Below, piece after piece: positions 25,583 through 33,709 of a stretch of DNA of 64,000 nucleotides (the stretch's first letter is position 1; each line of letters opens with the position of its first letter). Both the position numbers and the translations under genes were made by a program. Source of the stretch: an uncultured Prevotella sp. (GTDB lineage Bacteria; Bacteroidota; Bacteroidia; Bacteroidales; Bacteroidaceae); assembly GCA_944320305.1 (NCBI GenBank), contig CALUGW010000011.1:1-64000 (forward strand). The letters are read 5' to 3'. The notes beneath the pieces were generated by a model that was not told where the DNA came from, did not search any database, and worked only from the letters and a program-made list of their open reading frames with translations.

Positions 25583-27967
25583 ATGCAGAAGCTGACATTA
25601 ATACAGGTTTTGGCCCTCGCGCTGGCGGCGGCTCCCTGTCTGGCCGCGCCTGGCGGCGCGGCGGCTGGCGGCGCTGATGCCGCCAGAGCGGAGGCGGAGG
25701 GCCGTCTGCCGGCCGACACCTCGCGCGTGGTGGACCTCGACGAGGTGGTCGTTGTGGCCCAGCCCAAGGAGAGTTTCCGCCTCAGGCGGCAGCCGCTGGG
25801 CAGCACGGTGTTCACCGGCGGCGAGATGCAGAGCCTCGGCCTGCGCAGCCTCAGCCGCCTGTCGGCATACGTTCCGTCGTTTGCCGTGCCCGACTACGGC
25901 GCGCGCTACACCTCGTCCATCTACGTCCGCGGCATAGGCTCCAGGGCCGGCGACCCGGCGGTGGGCGTCTATTTCGACAACATACCGCTTGTGAACAAGA
26001 GCACCTACAACCGCCACATCTATATGCTCGACCGCGTTGACGTGATGCGCGGCTCGCAGGGCACGCTCTACGGCATCAACGCCGAGGGCGGAATCGTGCG
26101 CATGTACTCGCGCAACCCCATGAACTACCAGGGCACCGACCTCAGCGCAAGCGTCGGCTCGGGGCTGGCCGCCAGCGTGGAGGTGGCCCACTACCACCGG
26201 CCGGCGGAGAATTTCGCCTTCTCGGCGGCTGCCTTCTACAGCGGGCTGGGCGGATTCTTCGACAACACCAACCTCGGCGGACACGCCGACCTGAGCAACG
26301 AGGCCGGCGGGCGGATGCGCTTTGTGCTGAAGCAGGGGCGGCGGCTCACGCTCGACCTTACGGCAGACTATCAGTATGTCAACCAGAACGCTTTCGCCTA
26401 CGGCGAGTATGACGCCGCGACGGGCGTGTTCTCCGACCCATCGACGACCTGGCCCAACGGCTACCGCCGCCAGATGCTGAACGCGGGACTGAACGTGTCG
26501 TACCGCGCGCCGCGGCTCCTGATAAGCTCGGCCACGGGCTACCAGTTTCTCGACGACCTCATGCAGATGGACCAGGACTATCTGCCCGCCGACTATATGC
26601 GCCTGGAGCAGCGGCAGAAGCTCAACGTGATAACCCAGGAGCTGACCGTGCGCAACATCACATCAGGCCGCTGGCGCCACACTTCAGGACTCTTCTTCAG
26701 CCACCAGTGGCTCGGCACTGCGGCCCCTGTCTACTTCGGCGGCGCGATGAACGAGTTTATCGTGTCGTCCATGGGCGTACCTGCGCCGGTGGCTTCGGCC
26801 ATGAAGATAACAGACAACAGCGTGCCGGGAGAGTTCAAGACGCCGCAGCTCAACCTGGGAGTCTACCACGAGAGCAACGTGGGGCTGTCCGGCAGGCTCA
26901 CCCTTACGCTCGGCCTGCGCTACGACCACCAGCGGGTCAAGATTGACTACGACTCCTACTCGCAGTTTGTGCTCAGCGTCAACATGCCGCCGGTGGCTCA
27001 GGCCAGCAGCCGCTTCCGCTCGCCGCTGCAGGGCGGAACGTCTGAGGCTTACAACCAGCTGCTGCCCAAGGTGGCTCTGACATACCGCACGGACGGGAGC
27101 GGGTCAAACGTCTACGCCGTGGTGAGCAAGGGATTCAGGGCCGGCGGATACAACCTGCAGATGTTCTCTGACATATTCAGGAGCGAGCAGTCGTCGCTCG
27201 GCATGAAGCTGATGGGGCTGATGCAGGGCGACATGACGCTTGCGCACAGCGCGGAGGACTACGAGCGGATAAACCGCACCATAACCTATAAGCCGGAGGA
27301 AAGCTGGAACTACGAGCTGGGGGCGCACCTGAACCTCTTCGGCGGAAAGGTGCAGGCGGACGCTGCCGCCTATTTCATGAGAATCGACAACCAGCAGCTC
27401 TCGGTCATGGCGGGCAACTACGGCTACGGCCGCATGATGGTCAACGCGGGCAGAAGCAGCAGCTGCGGAGTGGAGCTGACGGTGCGCGGCCGTGCCGCCG
27501 GCGACCGTCTGGCGTGGACTGTCGCATATGGTTTCACACGCTCCACGTTCAGCCAGTATTCCGACAGCGTGGCGGCGGCAGACGGCGGCGGCAAGGAGCT
27601 GCGCGATTACGACGGGAAATACGTGCCGTTCGTGCCGCGCCACACGTTCAGCGCAGTGGCCGACTACCGCATAGACATGCCCGGGCGGCTGCTGCTGAAG
27701 TCGCTCACGCTGGGCGCCGACGTCTCGGGCAACGGCAAGACATACTGGGATGCCTCCAACAGCAGCAGCCAGAAGTTCTACGCTCTGCTCGGAGCGCACG
27801 CGGCTCTTGACTTCGGCTGCGTCAGGCTCAACGTGTGGGGGCGCAACCTCACGGCAACGAAATACAACACATTCCTCATCGACAGCTCTGTGGACGGCGT
27901 GGAGCGCTCTTTTGCCCAAAGGGGCAATCCGGTGCAGGTCGGTGTGGATGTGGGCATGCACTTTTAG
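25583..27967 (+). CDS. TonB-dependent outer-membrane receptor
   Basis: 794 aa. Signal peptide 1-21, an Ala/Gly-rich linker, a TonB-box-like stretch (VVDLDEVVVVAQPKE), then the plug domain. The plug has SSIYVRGIGSRAGDPAVGVYFDNIPL and the family core DRVDVMRGSQGTLYG, and leads into a beta-barrel ending in Phe (VGVDVGMHF). It lacks the N-terminal carboxypeptidase-like domain of SusC proteins, and no SusD gene is adjacent. It is therefore closer to siderophore, pesticin or vitamin-type receptors; the ligand is unknown. Transcribed alone, with its own promoter and a strong terminator. Confidence 0.92.
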   Translation: MQKLTLIQVLALALAAAPCLAAPGGAAAGGADAARAEAEGRLPADTSRVVDLDEVVVVAQPKESFRLRRQPLGSTVFTGGEMQSLGLRSLSRLSAYVPSFAVPDYGARYTSSIYVRGIGSRAGDPAVGVYFDNIPLVNKSTYNRHIYMLDRVDVMRGSQGTLYGINAEGGIVRMYSRNPMNYQGTDLSASVGSGLAASVEVAHYHRPAENFAFSAAAFYSGLGGFFDNTNLGGHADLSNEAGGRMRFVLKQGRRLTLDLTADYQYVNQNAFAYGEYDAATGVFSDPSTTWPNGYRRQMLNAGLNVSYRAPRLLISSATGYQFLDDLMQMDQDYLPADYMRLEQRQKLNVITQELTVRNITSGRWRHTSGLFFSHQWLGTAAPVYFGGAMNEFIVSSMGVPAPVASAMKITDNSVPGEFKTPQLNLGVYHESNVGLSGRLTLTLGLRYDHQRVKIDYDSYSQFVLSVNMPPVAQASSRFRSPLQGGTSEAYNQLLPKVALTYRTDGSGSNVYAVVSKGFRAGGYNLQMFSDIFRSEQSSLGMKLMGLMQGDMTLAHSAEDYERINRTITYKPEESWNYELGAHLNLFGGKVQADAAAYFMRIDNQQLSVMAGNYGYGRMMVNAGRSSSCGVELTVRGRAAGDRLAWTVAYGFTRSTFSQYSDSVAAADGGGKELRDYDGKYVPFVPRHTFSAVADYRIDMPGRLLLKSLTLGADVSGNGKTYWDASNSSSQKFYALLGAHAALDFGCVRLNVWGRNLTATKYNTFLIDSSVDGVERSFAQRGNPVQVGVDVGMHF

Positions 27968-27998
27968 GTTTCGCCGCCCATGAGGCGTCGACACACAC

Positions 27999-28049
27999 AG
28001 CGGGGGATGCTCCACGACCAGCGGTCATGGCGCGTCCCCCGCTCTTTTT
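27999..28049 (+). terminator. Terminator of the TonB receptor gene
   Basis: AGCGGGGGATGC (27999-28010) pairs with GCGTCCCCCGCT (28032-28043; one G-T wobble) and is followed by CTTTTT. Confidence 0.85.
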
Positions 28050-28070
28050 GTGGGTTGCCGATGCGGCGTC

Positions 28071-28388
28071 TCAGTCCATGTGGAACAGCTCCTCAAGCGG
28101 AATGGACACCGGAGAGTTGTCGGGGTTGACCTCCATGATGTCTGCCATCATGTCCCACCACTTCTGTGTTATGGGGTCAACGTTGGTGGTGTCCTGGCTG
28201 TTGGTGTCCTTGTCGCACTTCTGGACGGCGAAGAGCAGGTTGGTCTCCTTGTCCCAGAAGATGCTGTAGTCGCTCACGCCCTGGTCCTTGATCATCTGTT
28301 TCAGCTCCGGCCAGATGGCGGCGTGGCGTCTGGCATACTCTTTCTCGCATCCCTTTTTCAGGATCATCTTGAATGCAAATCGTCTCAT
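28071..28388 (-). CDS. rhaM: L-rhamnose mutarotase
   Basis: 105 aa, the normal length for the family. It interconverts alpha and beta anomers of L-rhamnose in the cytosol. Active-site residues fall at the positions known for the E. coli enzyme: Tyr18 and His22 in EYARRHAAIWPEL, and a Trp pair at 77-78. No other rhamnose-catabolic gene (rhaA, rhaB, rhaD) is nearby. It lies 10 bases after a GT2 gene, so it is probably the second gene of that transcript. Confidence 0.92.
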   Translation of the reverse strand: MRRFAFKMILKKGCEKEYARRHAAIWPELKQMIKDQGVSDYSIFWDKETNLLFAVQKCDKDTNSQDTTNVDPITQKWWDMMADIMEVNPDNSPVSIPLEELFHMD

Positions 28389-28398
28389 AGGTTGTCAG

Positions 28399-29310
28399 TT
28401 ATTTGTAGTTAGACATGAAATATCCTATTCTGTAGATGTTGAACAGGCAGAGATTTGGGCGGCAGACTGTCAGCAGCCGGCGCTCGGCCCGGCCGAAGAG
28501 CCTGTGCCACACCTTGATGACGCTCAGCGGAACAGCACGGCGCAGCGCCCTGGTGCTGTCCAGCATTCTGGAGAATCCGGCCAGCTCCTCGCGGAAATCG
28601 TACAGGACGCGCAGGTCAAGCTCAATCTTGTTGAGGTATTTCTCGTTGCTCTCGAAGTCGCTGATCACCACCGGGTTGTCGATGTGGCGTATGCCGATGC
28701 CCCTCCGTTGCAGCTCTTTGCCGAAGTAGACATCCTCAAAGCGTCTGAACCGCTCGTCAAACCTGCACTCCAGGAATACGTCTCTCGGAATCATGAAGCT
28801 CACCGAGCGGAACGACTGATACGGCCTTTTGCTTCTTTCCGCGGCGCTGTGGGCTGTCTCGGCGTTGTGCTCATAGACGAAGCGCAGGTTCCGCCGGAGC
28901 TTTTTTGTGGTTCCGCAGGTTATCACTCCGCCGCTTGTCACGCATCCTTCAGTGCGGTTGTCGAGGTATGTCGCGATGAAGTCGCTGCCGTGGAAACCGA
29001 TGTCGCAGTCAAGGAACAGCAGCCATCGGTATTGGCTCTGCTCCGCCAGAAAGTTTCTTGTGGCCGCGCTTCCGCTGTTCTTGCCCAGCGCGTAGAATCT
29101 GCAGTTGGGCATTCCGGCTATCGCGCCGTTGGCTTTCAGCGCGCCGCTGTCTGTGGAGCCGTCGTCGGCCACTATTATCTCATAGCGCAGCCGCGGCACA
29201 CTGTCGCACAGCGCGAGCAGCTTGCTGACGGTGCCGGCGCACCCGTGGTTGTAGACCGGAATCAGGACTGACAGGCCTTCTTGCATGGTTTCTGGGCTGT
29301 TGTTGGGCAT
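28399..29310 (-). CDS. Family 2 glycosyltransferase
   Basis: 303 aa GT-A enzyme with LSVLIPVYNHGC, IIVADDGSTDSG and the metal site FLDCDIGF. A mid-region RFEDVYFGKELQRRG resembles the acceptor-side ED motif common in GT2 transferases. The -7 box at 29326-29333 puts transcription close to 29320, so either ATG at 29310 or the internal ATG at 29286 (MQEGLSVLIPVYN) may be used. rhaM follows after 10 bases. Acceptor unknown. Confidence 0.85.
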   Translation of the reverse strand: MPNNSPETMQEGLSVLIPVYNHGCAGTVSKLLALCDSVPRLRYEIIVADDGSTDSGALKANGAIAGMPNCRFYALGKNSGSAATRNFLAEQSQYRWLLFLDCDIGFHGSDFIATYLDNRTEGCVTSGGVITCGTTKKLRRNLRFVYEHNAETAHSAAERSKRPYQSFRSVSFMIPRDVFLECRFDERFRRFEDVYFGKELQRRGIGIRHIDNPVVISDFESNEKYLNKIELDLRVLYDFREELAGFSRMLDSTRALRRAVPLSVIKVWHRLFGRAERRLLTVCRPNLCLFNIYRIGYFMSNYK

Positions 29311-29325
29311 TCTGTAACGTTAAGG

Positions 29326-29333
29326 CAAAAGTA
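29326..29333 (-). promoter_or_regulatory. -7 box of the GT2-rhaM unit
   Basis: Minus-strand TACTTTTG, a match to TAnnTTTG, 15 bases before the first ATG. Confidence 0.6.
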
Positions 29334-29371
29334 ATAAAATAAAATCAAATGCGGAAGTTTAGCCGATATTA

Positions 29372-29403
29372 TTTGGAAATGTTATGACAAAATATTACTT
29401 TTG
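29372..29403 (+). promoter_or_regulatory. Consensus promoter of the DUF4923 gene
   Basis: TTTG (29372-29375), 20 bases, then TACTTTTG (29396-29403): a full match to the Bacteroidota consensus, 24 bases before the ATG. Confidence 0.75.
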
Positions 29404-29427
29404 CCGCGACAATAATATAATAAGGTT

Positions 29428-30081
29428 ATGAAAAGACATGCTTTCAGCGCGCTTCTTGTTCTGGCTTTGGCATTCGCCGGCAGTTCGGACGCTTGCGCGC
29501 AAATCAATTTGGGAAACATTCTGGGCAATCTCACAGGGAAGAAAGAGGCCGCGCAGCAGCAGTCGCAGGCGTCAGGGCTGCTGTCGGGCATCACTTCGAT
29601 ATTCTCAAAAGACAAGCTCGCGTCGAAAAACAGCATTGTCGGCACGTGGGAATACTCAGAGCCGGCCATTGTCTTCGAGTCAGACAACCTGCTGACCAAG
29701 GCCGGCGCCGGGCTGGCCGCCAACAAGATAGAGGACAAGCTCCAGGAGCAGCTGTCGAAGTTCGGCATCAATCCGGGTGCGTTCAGCATAACGTTCAATG
29801 CCGACGGAACGTTCACCGAGACCTTTGGCGAAAAGAAATTCAACGGCAAATGGAAAGTGGAGGACTCCCAGCTGCACCTTGTCTTCGGCAAGAAGTCCAT
29901 TCCCATCAACACGCAGCTGAGCGGCAAGAAGCTCATGTTCGTGACAGACGCGACCAAACTGCTGGACCTTGTGAAGGCCGTTGGCAGCAAATCGACGAAC
30001 TCAACCATCAGCACCGTCACCACACTGATGAAAGGTGTGGACGGGATGCAGGCCGGACTCACTCTTGTTAAAAAACAATAA
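29428..30081 (+). CDS. DUF4923 (lipocalin-like) secreted protein
   Basis: 217 aa with a signal peptide (1-24, cut near DACAQ). The family start is INLGNILGNLTGKK. The lipocalin-like core includes KNSIVGTWEYSEPAIVFESDN, NADGTFTETFG, FNGKWKVEDSQLHLVFGKK and KKLMFVTDATKLLDL. DUF4923 proteins are widespread in Bacteroidales, predicted periplasmic, and uncharacterised. It has a perfect-consensus promoter and stands alone before rpsP. Confidence 0.85.
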   Translation: MKRHAFSALLVLALAFAGSSDACAQINLGNILGNLTGKKEAAQQQSQASGLLSGITSIFSKDKLASKNSIVGTWEYSEPAIVFESDNLLTKAGAGLAANKIEDKLQEQLSKFGINPGAFSITFNADGTFTETFGEKKFNGKWKVEDSQLHLVFGKKSIPINTQLSGKKLMFVTDATKLLDLVKAVGSKSTNSTISTVTTLMKGVDGMQAGLTLVKKQ

Positions 30082-30120
30082 ATAGCGGCGCCGGGTCTTC
30101 TTCATTTCTGGTTTTAGTTG

Positions 30121-30128
30121 TAATTTTG
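30121..30128 (+). promoter_or_regulatory. -7 box of rpsP
   Basis: TAATTTTG, a TAnnTTTG match, 54 bases before the rpsP ATG. Confidence 0.6.
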
Positions 30129-30182
30129 CACCCGCTTTTACGAGATAATAGCACAATTCAAACCTAACAAACAAAACAACAA

Positions 30183-30725
30183 ATGGCAACAAAAATCAGA
30201 TTGCAGCGTGGCGGTCGTAAGGGATATGCTTTCTACAGCATTGTGATCGCCGACGCGAGAGCACCACGTGATGGTAAATTTACTGAGAAAATTGGTACTT
30301 ACAACCCCAACACCAATCCGGCCACAGTAGATTTGAATTTCGACCGCGCCCTGTATTGGGTGGAGACCGGCGCACAGCCCACAGACACTGTCCGCAACAT
30401 TCTCGGCCGTGAGGGTGTGTATCTTATGAAGCACCTGCGCGGCGGCGTCAAGAAGGGCGCGTTCGACGAGGCTACCGCCCAGAAGCGCTTTGACGCATGG
30501 AAGGCCGACAAGGTGAAGGGTCTTGACTCAATCCGCGAGAAAGAGGAGAAAGCAAAGAAGGAAGCCTATGCCAAGGAGATTGAGGCCGAGAAGAAGGTAA
30601 ACGAGTCTATTGCAAAGAAAGTGGCCGAGAAGAAGGCTGCTGAGGCTGCCGCCAAGGCTGAGGCCCAGCAGGCTGCCGCCGAGGAGGCCGCTGCCGAGAC
30701 GGCAGAGGCGCCCGCAGAGGCTTAA
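30183..30725 (+). CDS. rpsP: 30S ribosomal protein S16
   Basis: Small-subunit protein that binds 16S rRNA and helps 30S assembly. Residues 1-80 carry the conserved core ([42 protein letters not shown]). The remaining 100 residues form a Lys/Glu/Ala-rich, probably helical tail; such extensions are usual in this phylum but roughly double the length of E. coli S16 (180 aa here). Here it is transcribed alone, without rimM or trmD, and ends at a bidirectional hairpin. Confidence 0.97.
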   Translation: MATKIRLQRGGRKGYAFYSIVIADARAPRDGKFTEKIGTYNPNTNPATVDLNFDRALYWVETGAQPTDTVRNILGREGVYLMKHLRGGVKKGAFDEATAQKRFDAWKADKVKGLDSIREKEEKAKKEAYAKEIEAEKKVNESIAKKVAEKKAAEAAAKAEAQQAAAEEAAAETAEAPAEA

Positions 30726-30756
30726 TCGCGGCTTCTTGCAATTAGCCGACAATATG

Positions 30757-30792
30757 AAAAGGCCGGAACGCATCATGCGTTTCCGGCCTTTT
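30757..30792. terminator. Bidirectional terminator between rpsP and a glycosyltransferase gene
   Basis: AAAAGGCCGGAACGC pairs with GCGTTTCCGGCCTTTT with one bulged base. T runs follow on either strand. The stop codon of the minus-strand gene (30773-30775) lies inside the hairpin. Confidence 0.85.
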
Positions 30793-31882
30793 CTTTGTAT
30801 ATTTTTTCGTATTCGCGGGCCACTTTTATGTAGTCGTGGTGCTTCCTGACGTATTCCACGCTTTGCCTTTTCAGCTCCGGAATGACTTCAGGATGGGTGA
30901 TCAGCCAGACCAGCTTGTCGTAGACGCTGCTGTATGAAGGCTCCACGTTTATTATCGGGCGCAGCGTGTCCTCGTTGATTATGCGGTAGTTTTCCTCCTC
31001 GCCGCCGCCGATGTTTATTATGCCTTTCGACATGGCCAGAAGCGCGTTCATGGCCGGAGTGTAGCTGTAGAGCTGGTCGAGAATGGCGTCGCAGTCGTCC
31101 ATCATCTTGCGGTAGCGGGCGAAAGGCACCGACTCCGCCCTGACAAGTTCCATCTTTCCAGGGTGGTCGCGCATCACGTCGAGTGCGGCGCGGAGCATAA
31201 TGTCCGTGCCTTTGTATTCGCTGCGTGCCTTGTTGATTCCGATGAACACCTTTACGGGGCCGGTGTGTGCCGGCTCCGTGGCGCGTTCCGTGCTTTCGGC
31301 CTTTATCGGGAACGGCACGAAAAACGTGTTGTCGGGAAACAGTGGGGCGTAGCAGCTCCAGTATTCGTAGAGGCCTGTTATTATGCCGTCGCAGTTGTTG
31401 GCGATGACTCTGTTCAGAATCTCCTTGTCAGTGCCCTGCCAGTCGGCACGCTCTTTCATGGCGTCGGCGTTGGTGCGCAGCGTGTCGCCAATGTTGAAGT
31501 CGCTGTAGCGCAGGTGCCTGCGGCGTATGCAGCAGTCCACCCAGTACCAGTCCATGCCGAATCCGCCGAGAAACATCCGCCCGTTGTGCCTGCGCAGGTA
31601 CTTGTAGATGGGGAAAAGCCTCTCTGCCTTGAGGTCGACGAACATCGGATTGATCAGCTGCACGACGTCATAACCGCGCAGCAGCGGCAGCAGCGCGTAT
31701 ATTTTTGCCAGCAGCAGCGGGCCGCCCAGGCGGCCCCGCCAGCGCTTGAGCGAGATGTCGCGGGGATAGTTTTTCCAGTAGTCGCCGTTTGAGGCCACTG
31801 TCACCTTGTGGCCCAGTGCCCTCAGTCCTTCGGCCAGTGTGGCGTGAACATTGCTGTATTCGCCGAGTAAAAGTATCTTCAT
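30773..31882 (-). CDS. Glycosyltransferase, GT4-like (GT-B fold)
   Basis: 369 aa. The N-terminal half starts MKILLLGEYSNVHATLAEGLRALGHKVTVAS, a GT-B pattern with a glycine-rich loop for the acceptor side. The C-terminal half has IGGGEEENYRIINEDTLRPIINV, resembling the sugar-nucleotide side, and a terminal VAREYEKIYKE helix. I recognise it as a Bacteroidales GT4-like transferase, without a known product. It overlaps the preceding GT2 gene by 4 bases, so the pair is an operon. Confidence 0.78.
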   Translation of the reverse strand: MKILLLGEYSNVHATLAEGLRALGHKVTVASNGDYWKNYPRDISLKRWRGRLGGPLLLAKIYALLPLLRGYDVVQLINPMFVDLKAERLFPIYKYLRRHNGRMFLGGFGMDWYWVDCCIRRRHLRYSDFNIGDTLRTNADAMKERADWQGTDKEILNRVIANNCDGIITGLYEYWSCYAPLFPDNTFFVPFPIKAESTERATEPAHTGPVKVFIGINKARSEYKGTDIMLRAALDVMRDHPGKMELVRAESVPFARYRKMMDDCDAILDQLYSYTPAMNALLAMSKGIINIGGGEEENYRIINEDTLRPIINVEPSYSSVYDKLVWLITHPEVIPELKRQSVEYVRKHHDYIKVAREYEKIYKEKAGNA

Positions 31883-32844
31883 TTCCTTGTCTTGTTTTTC
31901 AGGATGCCGTTCAGCAGCGCAAGGCCGGTCTTGCTGTTGGCGAGCCTGCTGAAGGCAACATATTTCAGTGAGTAATTGCGCCGGGGCAGCGGGTATAGTC
32001 CGGCGGCCCTGAGGCGCGCCGTCCGCGCCGCCAGCTGGCTGCGCGACGAGGTCAGCGTGATGGTGTTGTAGAGGTAGTCCATGGTCAGCTGGGCCACCCT
32101 GCGGCCCAGCGCCCCGGCCTTTTCAGCCGGCAGCGTGGCCGCAACCGAGCTGAGGCGCAGTATTATCCGCTCAAGGTCGTTGAGGCGTTTCAATATGTGC
32201 TTTCTGTCCTTGCGGCTCATTATCGAGCTGTCGCGCAGGCGGTAGAAGTAGGCCTTGCTGTCCGTTTGGAATATTCTTGAGGCGTTCAGCAGGAGCAGCG
32301 GGGTGAACTCTTCGTCCTCGTGCAGCAGGCCGGGAGTGAACCGCAGGCCGCCGAGCAGGCTGCGTCTGAACACATAGCCCCACGCGGCCGCCTTGAGGTT
32401 GGCTCCGGCCAGGAGCGCGGTGCCGTCGGTGAGGCGCGGTCGCGCGACAGCCGGCACGGCGCCCTCGTGGCTCACGCGGTCGAACATCACCACGTCAGGC
32501 GCGTTGAATCTCACGATGTCGAGGCACTGCTCATAGGCTTTCGTCACCAGACGGTCGTCGCCGTCGACAAACTGCACATAGCTGCCCGAGGCGATGCCCA
32601 GCCCCGCGTTGCGCGCCTCGCTCAGCCCTTTGTTGGGCTGGCGGATGTAGATGATGTCGTCGGCATAGTCGGCCAGAGCCGGCGCCGGACTTGTAGCGGA
32701 GCCGTCGTCAACCACTATCACTTCGCGCTCGGAGCGGCTCAGCGACAGGGCGAGGATGCTGTCGAGGCATTCCCGCAGCCATTCCGCAGGCAGGTTGTAG
32801 AATGTTATTACGAAGCTTATCAGCGGAGTGTTTCTGTCTGGCAT
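31879..32844 (-). CDS. Family 2 glycosyltransferase
   Basis: 321 aa GT-A enzyme with ISFVITFYNLPAEWLRECLDSIL, VIVVDDGSAT, ARNAGLGIASGSYVQFVDGDD (metal site DGDD) and a basic C-terminal region. First gene of a two-gene glycosylation operon with the GT4-like gene; a -7 box lies about 104 bases upstream. Sugar and acceptor unknown. Confidence 0.87.
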   Translation of the reverse strand: MPDRNTPLISFVITFYNLPAEWLRECLDSILALSLSRSEREVIVVDDGSATSPAPALADYADDIIYIRQPNKGLSEARNAGLGIASGSYVQFVDGDDRLVTKAYEQCLDIVRFNAPDVVMFDRVSHEGAVPAVARPRLTDGTALLAGANLKAAAWGYVFRRSLLGGLRFTPGLLHEDEEFTPLLLLNASRIFQTDSKAYFYRLRDSSIMSRKDRKHILKRLNDLERIILRLSSVAATLPAEKAGALGRRVAQLTMDYLYNTITLTSSRSQLAARTARLRAAGLYPLPRRNYSLKYVAFSRLANSKTGLALLNGILKNKTRK

Positions 32845-32947
32845 GGTTTCTGACTGGTGCGTTTGTCTGTGTCTGTTTGCCGTGACGGCGCGTCTCCTGT
32901 CGGCGGAGCCGGTGCCATGGCGTGGCGCCGGCTGCCGGACGCCAATG

Positions 32948-32955
32948 CAAAATTA
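32948..32955 (-). promoter_or_regulatory. -7 box upstream of the GT2/GT4 operon
   Basis: Minus-strand TAATTTTG. A GC-rich leader of about 100 bases would precede the ATG at 32844. Confidence 0.5.
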
Positions 32956-33211
32956 CAATTTTATTGTCAAACAGCGTGCTTTTGCGCTTTGTTTTTACTC
33001 ACTCTTCTTCTGATTGTGCGCTTCTGCCGGCGTCTTGATTGCTGTTTTGCCTCAGCGTAGCTCCGCCGCGCTTTCTCCATGGCGGGCTTCTCCACTGATG
33101 GCAGACGGGAGAGGGGGCTTCGACGGTGGCGCATGATCAGCCTGGGCTCTGATGGCGGACTGGGGGTGAAAGGCTCTGGAAACCGGGGAATGCGGTTCGG
33201 CTGGCAACTGA

Positions 33212-33605
33212 ATTTTAACACTTCGGAAATTGGTGAAATAGAGAAAATCTGGCGGATTCAGCCGCCTCATTTGGCCGGAAAAACCTTTCAGTTTTGCAAT
33301 ATTGGTCGTCTCGCAATGCAATATGGCCTATATTGCATTGCGAGACAGGCCATATTGGAGGGCGAAACGACCCTTTTCGCAATGCAAAAACGGCTGTTTC
33401 TGGGCTGGAAATGGCCATTACGAGAGCTGAAAAAGTTGCACACCATGGCTTATAAGACTTCTAAGTCCTATAAGTCCAATGAGTTACGATTGCACACTCG
33501 GGATTGGCGTATTTGCGGCCGTGGGCAATTTGTTTTTCAAATACGCGAAATTTCAGGGGTATAGACGTTCCGATTTTTTAACTGATGCTAATAATGCTTA
33601 ATCCG
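33212..33605 (+). repeat. Composite non-coding element C (full copy, about 390 bases)
   Basis: Left motif ATTTTAACACTTCGGAAA ... GGTGAAATAG (33212-33247). Then comes a 22-base dyad array of six units (33291-33422; starts 33291, 33313, 33335, 33357, 33379, 33401). After 12 bases there is GTTGCACAC (33435-33443), a 45-base core of four degenerate 9-mers (33444-33488), and ATTGCACAC (33489-33497). A hairpin GCGTATTTG/CAAATACGC (33507-33515 with 33538-33546) follows, then TTTTAAC ... TTAATCCG ending at 33605. Units 0-2 contain a perfect 17-base inverted repeat (33308-33324 with 33330-33346). Element F shares every module at the same spacing. It fills much of the 865-base gap 32845-33709; the rest (32956-33211) shows nothing recognisable. 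Confidence 0.85.
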
Positions 33606-33709
33606 CTGAGGCGTGTTCCGCCCCCGCACACCTGCGCTTCGGCGCGGCGGCCTCTCCCCCGCTGGGAATATTGGAGAGGGGCAGCCTCCACGGCCTGTTT
33701 GGGCGTATC

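Noticed and set aside
25583..27967. SusC-type glycan importer
   Set aside because: There is no N-terminal carboxypeptidase-like domain and no SusD gene beside it.
33435..33497. Integron attC site or mini-CRISPR (9-base repeat, 45 bases, 9-base repeat)
   Set aside because: There is no integrase or cassette gene, the 9-base repeats do not form the attC core pattern, and a single 45-base interval is not an array.
33079..33564. 161-codon plus-strand open frame across element C (and a similar one at 53674-53958)
   Set aside because: The reading frames consist of the non-coding repeat modules, differ in frame usage and length between copies, lack a promoter or proper start, and C, E and F are conserved in spacing, not in codons.
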